Source: Malachius bipustulatus
Taxonomy: Eukaryota > Arthropoda > Insecta > Coleoptera > Melyridae
DNA length: 64,000 bases
Assembly: GCA_910589415.1 (NCBI GenBank)
Contig: OU342632.1
Span: 14,449,507 to 14,513,506 of the forward strand
Reading direction: 5' to 3'
The position numbers were made by a program, and so were the translations under genes. Below, piece by piece: positions 12,644-25,200 of this stretch. Under the pieces are notes generated by a model. The model worked only from the letters and a program-made list of their open reading frames with translations, did not search any database and was not told the origin of the DNA. Each line of letters begins with the position of its first letter. The first letter of the stretch is position 1.

Positions 12644-15600
12644 TCAATGGAGACTCTAATATACCGGTCTGGGAGACAACTGGGAAGTAAGCCGGTTGGT
12701 AATATCGTATATTCTTTTCTTATCGATTCTTATACCTCTATACAGGGTGTCCGGAAATTATGAGCAAAAAATTAAGGGGGTGATTCTAGTTGATGAAATA
12801 TTGCCAAAAGTATCTATAATTTTTTTTCGAAAACTCACAAAAATAAGAAAGTTATGAGCCTTCAAAGTTGATTTTTTTGAATCAATATTTTTTTCTTTTA
12901 TAACTTTTTTTCTAGTGTACGGATTTTCTTAAAATTTGACACACTTGCCACTGATGTTGCTTTAAATCCTTGGTCCAAATTAGACTTGAATCCCTCGAAA
13001 TCAAAAGGCCTCAACTGCCCTCGACCTTCAAAAAAGGCCTATAATTTTTTTCTTAATATTTTTTTTCTGAGTTTTGAAGACGCACAATTGAAGAACATGA
13101 AGAAATCTTCGGAAAAGGTCCTCTTTGTCTATCACGATAAAATGACCTGTTTCCGAGTAAAACTGTTTTAAAAATTTGCTTGCACTAAAATAATTGATCA
13201 CCATAAATTATGATCATTTTGCAACAATACCAAAGCATGCTTTGAAAACAGCTAAAGGGTTGCCTAGTTATGTACAAAACAGAGACATTCGTATATAAAT
13301 AGATTTGGAAATGATAAAAGTTTAAATTTTTTTAATATTTTTTTTTAAATAAAATAATAAAATAATTTTAATAAAAAATAAAAAAATTGCTGTCAAAATG
13401 AAATTCAAAGCAAACGCCTTGTTTCCTAGGCAACCCTGCAGCTCGAGCTGCAGCTGTTTCCAAATATGTAGTAGAAAATATAATTTTCAAAAATTTCGAA
13501 TTCAAATAGCGAAAATACAGGGTTGTATTCATCTTAAATGCGACACATTGTATATAGGCGATTTCCTTTATTTACCAAAGTCTTGAAATTCTCAGAATTC
13601 ATTTCCAGAATCACATTATAATAATAATTAGCCTTCTTATTATTAATATTTACAGTTTTATATTTACTATCAATTTTATTCCATTTCTCATATTATCAGT
13701 AAAATTTTGATTAGCAATCTTTCTGATGAATTCATTATCATTCTGCAATTCATCTTCTGCTATATTTATAATTTTAATTTTAGGATTTAATATCTTCCCC
13801 GTTTCAATCTCATATTCTCCTCCCAATTCATTTTTAGTTTCGGTTTTTGAATTTTCTAATGACTTCTGGTCATCACACTGTATAATGACACATCCATTTG
13901 AAGCTTTTTTTACCTTCGATACAGACACAAAGACATCTGCTAAACTGACTTTTTGCTCCAGTATAGCCTTGGTTGTATTGCTATTTTGATCTTTATTTTT
14001 AGGTTTTATAATCAGTGGCGACACAGAATTTTCTTTTTGTTTGACAACTTCTGCGTATTTGGGCTGTTTCTGCTTCTGTAATAGCTTTATTAGATTCTCA
14101 GTCTTCTCTAGCACTTCCTTGGTTTTTTCATCTATATCACTCACTGGTTTCTTCAACTTCATGTCTACTTCTTTCAAACATCCATTGCAAAACCACTTAA
14201 TATTACTACTTTCCTGTTTAAGCTTCACAAACTGATCCTTCAACCCAGCACACATACGATGGTACCTTTTCTCATAATTATCACATTCTACATACTTCGA
14301 ACTTACAATAAAATTGTCAGAGCACACAGCACACGTCTGTACACCTGACATCATTTTTTATACATTATTATACATTATACATTATACATTTTTTATACAT
14401 TAGATTACTATTCTCACTAGAAAAAAGATTGCATAAATGTGTAGAGGCACGCGGTGGTCATTTTGAAATTTGCATATTAAAAAGCCGAAGTATACTCAAA
14501 AGTCACAACAAACCGTAGGTAGGTAGGTCTTAATGAGTATATATATATATATAATAGACTAATGCCCGGTTGCACGAACGTAATTAAAAATTTGTGAGAT
14601 AATCATCGATTTTAAAACGCCTTGTATTATCAAAATATTGGTCTGATAGTGCTGGAAACAAACTCTACTTCCTTGTAAAAGAGTTAATTACCAACAAAAA
14701 TTAAAATATCCTTGGAAATATTCACCATATTTTCAAAATTTGAAATTTAAAATCGGTAATTATCTGAAATATTTTTAATTACTTTCGTGCAACCGGGCCC
14801 TAAGAGTACCTTTTTGTTGTAAAAACTACATTATTTTATTATTTGAAATAAAAATAAAGAAAAATTGCACAAGAAAAAGTTGAAGTCGTATTTAACCCCC
14901 TCCCCTCCAGTTTGACAGACAGGGGGATTAATATTTAGAGATTTTTGTAATTTAGTTTTGTTAGGAATAAAAAGTCCAGAGGCAGTAAAATTTTTCGTTA
15001 TTTTAGTTCAATCCGTTTCACAGATATTTAGCAGAAACCATTTGTGGCGAAATATACCATACCAGGCGAAATCAGTTGATTTTTCATGGCCAACCGTGGT
15101 CCGAAAAAAAGTTGGAATACAGTATATTAACATAATAATAATTATGAACAAACCTTGTGTATATTGCAGCTTAGGTACGTAGTTTGCTTCATAGTCCAGT
15201 CAATGAATGACCCAAAAAGGGGTGTAGAAAGGGTGAGCTGGTACCTAAGCAATTCCTTCAGAAACTTGTTCAGAGTGCTTAGGGTGTTAACATACCAAAC
15301 GTTTTGACTTCTAGGTGATGAGCTGGGGAGGGAAGGGGGGAAGTCCCTTCTTTTGTGGGTTCCAGTTATATCTCAAGAATGATGCATCGTAGGAAAAAGT
15401 TCCTTATAATAAATAAAAGCTCATAAAATTATCTAAAACTTTTATCCTGTACGTTATTTTCGAATTCTCAACTGTTTTCGAGCAACGATCATTTTACGTC
15501 ATATATTTTTCATCAAAAATCCCACTTTTATAATAAATAAAAGCTCTTGAAATTTTCTAAAACTTTTAACCCATAGGTTTTTTCCTCAACCACTTTTAAG

Positions 15601-18600
15601 CTACACAGCTCAGAACCAGTAAACATTCCTTCATATCGTCAAAAATATTCATCAGAGAAATAAATTCATTAAGAAAGTTGATGAAAAATAAATAATCTTC
15701 AGTCAACATTCAAGGCAATTTTAAGTTTTTTCTTAAAAAGTTGTAATTTTCAGAAAAGTTGTTATTTCCTTTAACCACATCCTCTAGGACACCAAGGACA
15801 CTAAATAGTTAGTAGTACTCATTCTAGTTATTTGTCACAAACAAGAGTTATGTATTTAATTACGTTCTGCAACCGGACATTAGTGTTTTTTTTTTCAAAA
15901 ACTAATCAAGATACGAAAAAATTCAAGAGATGAAAAATTTGTATTATTAGTTTCTTAATCTGAAAAAAAACTCAAAATTAAAAAAAAGCCAGTGGCTTAC
16001 ACTTTTCGTTACAATAATATTGGTGAGGGTGTTCCCCTGGAAGCCACTGGACTTGGTAATTTTAATTTACTTGGGGTTAAAGGAGCTCCCCATTACTACA
16101 AATAACTGCCAAATTTCAACAATATTGGCAAAAGTATGTTTGATATATTTACTTACAAAAAGGCAATTCTTTTGGCTGTAGAATTTTTTGTATTTACTTA
16201 ATTAACACTCTGTATAATTTTTTTCATAGGTTCATAATGCTTTTGTTTTCAGTTAATTGATCATTATTACTGAGTCATAATTGAAAAACCACAATTCTTT
16301 TAATCCAAAATAAAGTTCTACAAATTACTATGATGTCCTTTTTTGCAGGAAATAACTGCTCGTTTCAACAGTGTAGAAAAATCCTTGAAGGAATATAAGA
16401 AAACTGGAAAACTTGAATTGGATTCAGACATATCCTCACCCTCATCTACACGTAAGTCTTGTTATCAATTATTTATATTCTGATGGTACATTATAATTTA
16501 TTATAATCTTGTAGTAATCGTTTATCACTACTATTCTAGTTTGTTATAATAATATCTAGTTTGAAAATTTATTCGGTAATTTTTACAGGGAGTGGTTCTT
16601 TGAAAGAAAACCAAAGGCCAAATACTAGGAATAACAGAACAAAACGAGATGTCTCAACCGAATCTGCCTTATTTGAAAATAGATCCAAACGTACTAAACA
16701 AAGCAATAAATTATGTCCAGAGGTCAATATTAAAAAGGAAAGAATATCCAAAGTTAAAGAAACTACGACTTCTAGATCTGAAATCATTAAAAAGGAGAAA
16801 GAGGATATGCCTGCTCCAACACAATTACCTCCTCGAAAGAAGAAGGTGAAACAAGAACCTCAGGATCCTAAATTACAAATCTTACCTGAAGTTGTTTCTG
16901 AGACTAGGGTCACTAGGTCTAAGGTGAAACAAAACATAATCAGAGATTCTGACGTGATCTTACAAAGTCAACCAGTACCGGTTTTGGTAATTTCTGACAG
17001 TGATGAAGACAATCCTTCACAAAGTCAACAGCAATCTAAAAATGGCTCGAAAAGGAAAAGTAAGGAATCAGATAACGAATCTGATGATCATAGTAAAAAG
17101 AGGTCAAAGTCATCCTCTTTACAATCCTCTTCAAACAACCAGAAACTAGCAAAACAGGTCAAGAATTCAAAAAATAAGAAAGGAAAAAAGAAATCTTCTA
17201 GAGGTGTTATTGATGATGAACTAATCACTGATGATGATTCTGATTTGGAAGATTCTGAACAGATCAGTGAAACCATTAATAATAAAGATGAAAGAGTAGA
17301 AAATAAAAAAGCTCAACCTATCATGGATACTACGATTGTGGTCAAAAATCCTAAATGTACTACAAATGCTTTATTGAATGTTACTGTTACTGTTGACAAT
17401 CGAAATGCCAAAGAAACAACAGAACAGGAGTTGAACTTACAAAAAGATTTAATGACAGATGATGATGATTCAGCAGAAGAAGACGATCAGGAGAAAAATG
17501 TTCCGAAGTCAAATTATAAAATATTACATTCTGGAAAAAATCAAAAGCAATTGTTCAGTCCGTTTGAGTCTAGTCCAGTCAAGAAGAAGGTTGAGGCATT
17601 CGAACGTCTTGGGGCTGAGAATACGATGTTGCCTGTTAGGACAACTAGGACAAAAACCCGGGCCGGAGAGAAAGATTCTCAAAAAGTAGATGTATGTCGA
17701 TAAATTTTAATTTAAAAGAAGTTTTAAGTAATAATGAAATATCATTTTGCAGGAAGAGCAGGAGCCAACTTCTAGTAAAACTCAGGATGAGATACCTAAG
17801 CATAATGTTCGAGAAAAACTGAAAGTATTTACTCCAACAGTATCCAAGTTTAATCCCAAGGTTTGCAGTACTTCACGATTACCAAATAGACATGGTACTA
17901 ATGCAGCAGTTAACAGTTCATCGACGGCCACCAAAAGTGGTAGCGCAGTAAAGGTAGACATCTCGTAATCAACTCGATTATTTCATCTAACTCTATTGTT
18001 TTTCAGGCTTCTCAAGAAGAATTCAGACAACGAGAAATGCGTCGCCACGCTAAAGAAGCTGAAGCTTTGAAGAAAAAAGAGGCCATGATCCAAGCCCAAG
18101 TTGAAGAAAAGAAGCGCAGACGCGAGGAAAAGGTAATGAAAGCTCAACAGCAAAGAGAAGCAATTGAAAAAGAATCGATGAAAAAGATTGAGATACAGAA
18201 AATAAAAGATGAAAGACATCGCCAGCTGTTACTTGAACGCGAGGAAAAACTCAAGAAACAAAAAGCCGAACATGACAGGAAACTGCTCTTGGCGAAACAG
18301 AAGGCTGCAGAAGAAAAACGCAAAGAAGAAGAAAAGAGAGCCAAGGAGCTAGCCAGCTCTGAAAGAGACAATAAAACAATGATTGTTACGAAAACAAAGA
18401 AAGAGCCTATATATTTGACTTGTAAACCGCCCAGACTTCCAACAACAGATTGTTATGATTCCGATGAGCCGGGATACGAAAATAGAAAATATCCAACGTG
18501 GACTAATGGTAAGTTAGATATTTATCTTTGACTGATCTCAAATTTCAGAGTGCAAAATATTTTATTGCATTGACAAGGTTATTTATTGCATTAAAAGCTG

Positions 18601-21600
18601 ACGATATACTGGTTTTTTGTGAAGACTCCTATTATAAAGAGGTTTTTTTTTGCTACATCGAGTTGTATTTGCAATTTAAAAGTTGCACATGTGTGATTCA
18701 GCAATCCTACTGTTGACACCTCCAGCTTTAATAATGTTGGATGGAACCTTTGTGTAAAAAATTAAATGTTTTTTTTTTGAAAGGACAGATGCTCAACCTG
18801 GCAATGACCTGACTAAAAGCCACTGTAGTTCTTCATTGTCAAATAATTTACAAGAAAGAATTTATAAACGGTTTTTTCAGGGTCTCACTTTAATGTTCCC
18901 CTATTTTGCCTTACGTCAAATATATTATCTGGCATCCACCATTTAATAATACTAATTTTTATCAATAATAATTAAATAATTACATAATACTATTACGACA
19001 TACAATTGAATGTCGTCTAATGAACCTGGTCTACTAATGTTTATACGAACTTATGTCAAACTTTGCCGAACTCTACAGTTTCAATTTTCAGCTGTTTTTA
19101 TTCTAAAATTTTTATGTATTGTTACATTATGTCCAGTGACGACGTTCATAACAGGACACTGGCACTTCGCGTGTTGAAGTGGAGAGTCACTAGCTCCGCC
19201 TGATGATGGAATGGTAACTCTGTACCGCCTATCAACCGAGGCAGACGCGATACAGTGGGACTTCGAACGTACCTTCTCCACGACCTTTATCAATTCTCTC
19301 CTGTTCTGTTATTTCGCGCGCATCTATGCGGGAAATTGTCGGCCATAAGAGGGAAAGTTCGAGAACTAACTTTCAAGATAATACTACCAGAGTGACTAGG
19401 AGCTACTCCTGTCTAGAATGTTCCAGAAAACATTCAGAACTTCGGAAAGACGTTTTATACGTCTCATACGTTTTATTTTTTGAAAAGTTGATTGGTTTAT
19501 ACAGGGTGTCCCATAATATGTGGGCAATCTCCCGGATTTGGGTAAATTTCGTAAAAATAAATGAAAAAATAGCTATAAAATTAATTCCTCAGAGACACCC
19601 CTACAAAGATATTAGCTGTTGAAGTTGAGGGTTGAAAATAATTTTTTTGCAATAATTTTTTTATTTCTTGACCGATTTTGGTAATTTTTGTTTTTATTTT
19701 GTATTATTTTGGACTGTTTAGAATAGTGTTTCATAATCTTTGGTAGCACATACATAGACCTCGGGATGGCATAACCCCCTCGTTCACTTGAAAGAAAACA
19801 ATAAAAATAATAATTTTACAGTTTTTTAAGGTTAATTTTCTTTTTATTTGACATTTTTTACATAAAAAATGTATCTTTATTTATTTCGATAGAGCGAACC
19901 GTTATCGAGATAAACGTCCTTCTAATAGGTGATGCGTCGCAGGAACTTTCTAAATTTCAAGTAAATTTCAACAAAATGGCTGACCTTTGACAGTAAATTT
20001 GTACTTTCCCGAGGCGGAGAGAATATATAGACAGCTGAAAAAGGAGTATGCCAAAGTATTACATCAGTTAAAATCAGAACGAATTCTTGAGCGGTTAAAC
20101 TCCGCTGGCCATGTAAATAGGAGTAGGGTCACCTGGCAGATAATAAATGAACTTACTGGGAAAAAACAGAATAATAGAGTCGTTCCTGAGGGAAATTTGG
20201 AAGAAATAGCAGGTGCATTAAATAAACATTTTGTAAATATGGCAACTAACTTACGTGGTTCTAAGACAATAAATTCTATCTCACATGTTAACGTTAATTC
20301 ACACTCAATATTTTTAAGACCTGTAACAGAAGGGGAACTAATAAATATTGCTGGCACTTTTGACAACAAGAAGTCATCTGGGACGGACGAAATACCTACT
20401 TCTTTACTAAAGACCTGCATACATGCTATATCTAAGCCTCTTGCTGAAGTTATTAATTGTTCCTTGCTTGAGGAGGTTTTTCCCTTGTCACTGAAAAATG
20501 CCAAAGTCATCCCACTGTACAAAAAAGGTAACCCTGATGACTTGGATAATTACAGGCCGATTAGTGTGTTGTCCGCTTTTTCCAAATTCTTTGAAAAGAT
20601 TATGTACGACAGAATTGTGCATTTTTTCAGGACTTACAATCTGTTTGAAACATTCCAACATGGCTTCTTAAAGGACAAATCTGTGGAGACGGCAATTTTT
20701 GAGTATTTGACAGAGATTCTGAACGCTTTTGAGAGAGGCGACTTGGCCTGTGGCCTGTTCCTTGACCTCTCGAAGGGATTAGATTCGATTAGTCATGAAT
20801 TTCTGCTCGACAAATTGTGTGATTATGGTGTTAGGGGGCAGGCACACTTATGGCTCAGATCATATCTTAGTGGACGATGTCAGAGTGTACTTCTGCGTGA
20901 TGGCAATAAAACTGCGCACTCTAGTAAGTTGGACGTAACTCTTGGTGTCCCACAGGGAAGCATTCTTGGACCACTTCTTTTCATCATTTTTATAAATGAT
21001 CTACTTATAACCATTAAGGACACTAATAGTACTCTTATAAACTATGCTGATGATACCAACGTACTTGTCAGGGGTCCATTATTGTGCGACCTGATCGGTA
21101 ACAGCGATTATCAGCTTTCTCTTATTTCTGAGTGGTTTCTTGAGAACGGGTTGGTTCTGAATCAGGGTAAAACACAATTGTCCGTATTCATCAAACTTCA
21201 AAATATAATCCTGGGGTTAAATTTTGAATTTTCTGACAGCTGATTGGTCTAATGCTCAATCCCTACGAACGCTACGAATTTTGAACCAATGACATGTTCC
21301 AAAATATAACCCCAGGGGTTATATTTATTGATGAATACGGGCCTATGTGTTGTATTCAGAACTACCCACAACATGACATCTATTCCTGATAAGCTGTTGT
21401 TGGAGCGTGCTACAATAAACATTTCCGATAACAGTAAAATGCTTGGGATTTACATTGACTCTAATGTTAATTGGTATGCTCATGTAGGTCATTTGTGCAA
21501 CAGACTGTCTTCTTGTTGCTATGCATTGAGGATTCTTGCTACCCATACATGCTACGAGGTACTTAGGACAGCATACTTTGGGAACTTTCATTCCCTGCTG

Positions 21601-22192
21601 AGGTATGGTGTAATTTTCTGGGGACAGTCATCAAGGATAGTAGAGGTCTTTAAAATCCAAAAGAGAGCGATCAGAATAATCCATGGGATAAAACCTCGTG
21701 ACAGCTGTCGAGGAACTTTTAGAAATAACAATATTCTAACCACTACAGCCACTTACATATACGAGTGCGTAATGTTCCTGAGAAAGCATCCTCATTATTT
21801 CAACACGTTTGTTCCTGATCATCGGCATGATACGAGATTCCCAATGTTGTTACATTACCCTGCTCACAGGTTAACTTCAACTGAAAGGGGACCTCTTTAT
21901 TCTAGTATACGATTTTACAACCACCTTCCTAATAGCCTGAAAGGTGAGAGCAAATTAAGTTGTTTTAAGGTAAAACTGGTTGATTACTTATGTAATCTTG
22001 AACCTTATTCTGTGGCTGAGTTTATGGCAGTGGCTTAAAACTTAGAACTTATTGTTTATTTAAGGAGTTGGACTGGCAGAGCCAGTTCTTATTTAGTGTA
22101 ATTTTGTTATTTATATATAATTTAGATATTTTGTTATTGTATTTGACTTGTTTCAAACTTGTAATTCTTGCAATGGTTTTGGAATAAAGTTG

Positions 22193-22224
<32 letters not shown>

Positions 22225-25200
22225 AATTGAGCAGGAAACAAAACAAAACCCTAATTAAATACACGTCAGTGTCAAAGATTTCATTTCATGCAGATTCTAA
22301 CTGATTTTAAAATGAGTTACACAAACGCTGAATACGCAGAAAATCAGTTAGAATTGAATCTGCATGAAATGAAATCTTTGACACTGACGTGTATTTAATT
22401 AAGTTATTGTTTTGTTTCCTGCTCAATTTACTGTCATAGGTCAACCATCTTGTTAAAATTTACTTGAAATTTAGAAAGTTCCTGCGATGCATCACCTATT
22501 AGAAGGACGTTTATCTCGGTAACGGTTCGCTCTATCGAAATAAATAAAGATACATTTTTTATGTAAAAAATATCAAATAAAAAGAAAATTAACCTTAAAA
22601 AACTGTAAAATTATTATTTTTATTGTTTTCTTTCAAGTGAATGAGGGGGTTATGCCATCCCGAGGTCTATGTATGTGCTACCAAAGATAATGAAACACTA
22701 TTCTAAACAGTCCAAAATAATACAAAATAAAACCAAAAATTATCAAAATCGGTCAAGAAATAAAAAAGTTATTGCAAAAAATTGATTTTCAACCCTCAAC
22801 TTCAACACCTAATATCTTTGTAGGGGTGTCTTTGAGGAATTAATTTTATAGCTATTTTTTAATTTATTTTTACGAAATTTACCCAAATCCTGGAGATTGC
22901 CCACATACTATGGGACACCCTGTATACAGTTGCTCCTGGCTTAAATGTGAAATTGAGTAGTTTGTTGCTGGAGTTAATTGGTGTAACTTATAAAGTCTAT
23001 ATTCCTGTTAATTTTGTTTTTGCAAGCTGTTATTGGCCAAGTGTTGTATGGTATCTGTGTCTAGCTGTGCCCTGAATAATAGATTGTTGAACTATTGTTG
23101 GATTCATCATATCAGTGGTTGAAAAAGTGAGAGAAAAAATCAAGATAAGGGCAACAGTAAAGAGGTAACAAACCTGTACTGATAAAGGCCATACTGAGAC
23201 CCTGGAGAAGCTTTGGATCTGATATTCTACATCCACTGTTGTCAGATTGTTGATAAAATCTTACTTTCTTCTTGCTGGGCATATTCGACATACACTGGGA
23301 CAATGAGGTGCTTGATATGCAAGGTGGATGAAGCTGATGAGGATACTCTTATCAAATGTGATAGTTGCAGCAGATCTGTGCATAGAAGGTGTTCGGGCTT
23401 GAGTTCTTCAGAATTGCGAGTGATGGAGCTTAAAAATAAACGAGTCCTCAGATATCATTGCGATGATTGTGGTAAGGGATTGCTGATGGTTCCAACCCTT
23501 ATAAAATCGATTGAAGACCTTAAATTAGAGATTTAAAAACTAAAGGTAGTCCATAATTCTGCGTCGACACATCCAAGGTATGAGGAGATCGTGTCTGAAA
23601 TTATTGATAGAGATAAACGTAAAAATAATCTATTGATATTTGGAGTCCCTGAATCTGACCAGGCTCTACCGGTTGCGGATCGGGTGGAGGCTGATTCTGG
23701 TATTGTTGGGTCGGTCCTAAATGTTATTTTACCTGATGCCGGTGTGTCGGCATAAAACCATCGAGATTGGGACGTTATAATACAAATAAGCCCAGACCAA
23801 TTAGGGTGAAATTAGCTAATGAGCAGGCCGTTCTTGCCTGTATCCGCAATGCGGTGAGGCTTAAGGATAATATGGTTTGTAAGAAGTTTACCATATCATT
23901 TGACCGAACGCCTCGTCAGCTGCATTACTTAGGCAGAAACTTAATGAAGAGAAGGGTGCTGGTAATAGCAATTTGACGACAGGTATATTATGGGCGTGCC
24001 AAAGCTTGTCCATTTAAACTAGACTTGCCCAATGGTGACCGGGATATAACTTGCTTCTACCAGAATGTGCGTGGCTTGAACACCAAGGTTGATCAGTTTT
24101 TTGTTGGGGTTAGTGAGGGTGAATATGATGTGATTGCTTTGAGTGAAACATGGCTTAAGGGTGGTGTTCAATCTACTGAACTATATCCTGAAACATATTA
24201 TGTGTATCGTAAAGATCGGAATTTAGCTGTGACTGGGCGGTCATATGGGGGAGGTGTCTTGCTTGCTGTTAAAGACCACAATGAATCTCAATTGACTGGC
24301 AGTCAGGAGTTTGAGAGGGTCTATCCTGATATCGACTTATTGATCTGTAGGTGCTATGCGGAACATGGGTCGATTTTGTTTCTTGTTGTGTATATACCTC
24401 CGTCTGTTGGCATTTGTGAGTATGAATTGTTTTTCGAAACTCTTGAACAATGTGATTTACTTAATTCTGAACGCGTTGTTATACTTTGAGATTTTAATGC
24501 TCCCAGTTATGTGGATTCCCAAATTAATGATGGTAGCTTTTTTGGTTTTAAACAGTATAATCAAATTTTGAACAGTTCTGATAGATTACTGGATCTAATA
24601 TTGAGTAATATTAAATGCACTGTATCAAATGATGGACTGCCTTTGGTTGGTGAGGATGTTTACCATCCGGCTCTTAATGTGACTCTGCATGTGGACAGTG
24701 TGGGTAAGGTCGGTTTGACACTAATACTAAAATAAAAACCTATAATTTTAGAAAAGGAGATTTTCCATCTCTATATGCTTCATTTCTGAGTACTGATTGG
24801 ACTGTTTTGGGAAACCATACTAATATTGATGGAGCAGTCCAGCATTTTTACACCTTGATAATGAGCAACATTGATGCATATGTGCCTGCTAACAAGAGGT
24901 TCAAAAGGACATATCCTTGTTGGTACACTGCTGATATTATTCATAACATCAGGCGGAAAGCCAGAATCAGGAGAAGATATAAAAGGTTTAATCAATTGAA
25001 TGACAGAAATGAGTTTGAAAGACTTCGACATCTGGTAAAAGTTCAGTGTAATGTTGCTTATGATAATTATTACATGCATGGTATTCAAAATGCAATCGGT
25101 AAGGATTCTAAACAATTTTGGTCCAATGTACAGCGCAAAAAGGGTAAGTCTAGGATTCCGGGCACTATGTTTTATGGTGATGTAAGGTGTGATAGTCCAC

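Larger units (their letters stand above)
20000..22222 (+). mobile_element. LINE 'A', 5'-truncated, with tetranucleotide tail and target duplication
   Basis: This non-LTR element ends in a (TCTA)n tail at about 22191-22222 and is flanked by TAAATT at 19994-19999 and 22223-22228. The empty site is confirmed by the other arm of the foldback it entered, where the complementary sequence runs on without interruption near 22428-22440. Endonuclease and ORF1 are missing, as expected for 5' truncation. Confidence 0.9.
19502..22922. mobile_element. Long foldback element, TATA-flanked, interrupted by LINE 'A'
   Basis: The left end CAGGGTGTCCCATA (19502) is the complement of the right end TATGGGACACCCTG (22922), and TATA flanks both sides. 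Arms at 19502-19999 plus 22223-22310, and 22325-22922, pair for about 570 bases with few mismatches. Without the LINE the element is about 1.2 kb. It lies in INCENP intron 5. No transposase is present. Confidence 0.9.

Noticed and set aside
16569..16787. Minus-strand frame over INCENP exon 3
   Set aside because: A shadow of the plus-strand INCENP frame in biased K/E/S-rich sequence; no domain of its own.
18144..18371. Minus-strand serine/phenylalanine-rich frame over INCENP exon 5
   Set aside because: Antisense of the E/K/R-rich helix naturally yields S/F/L-rich open frames.
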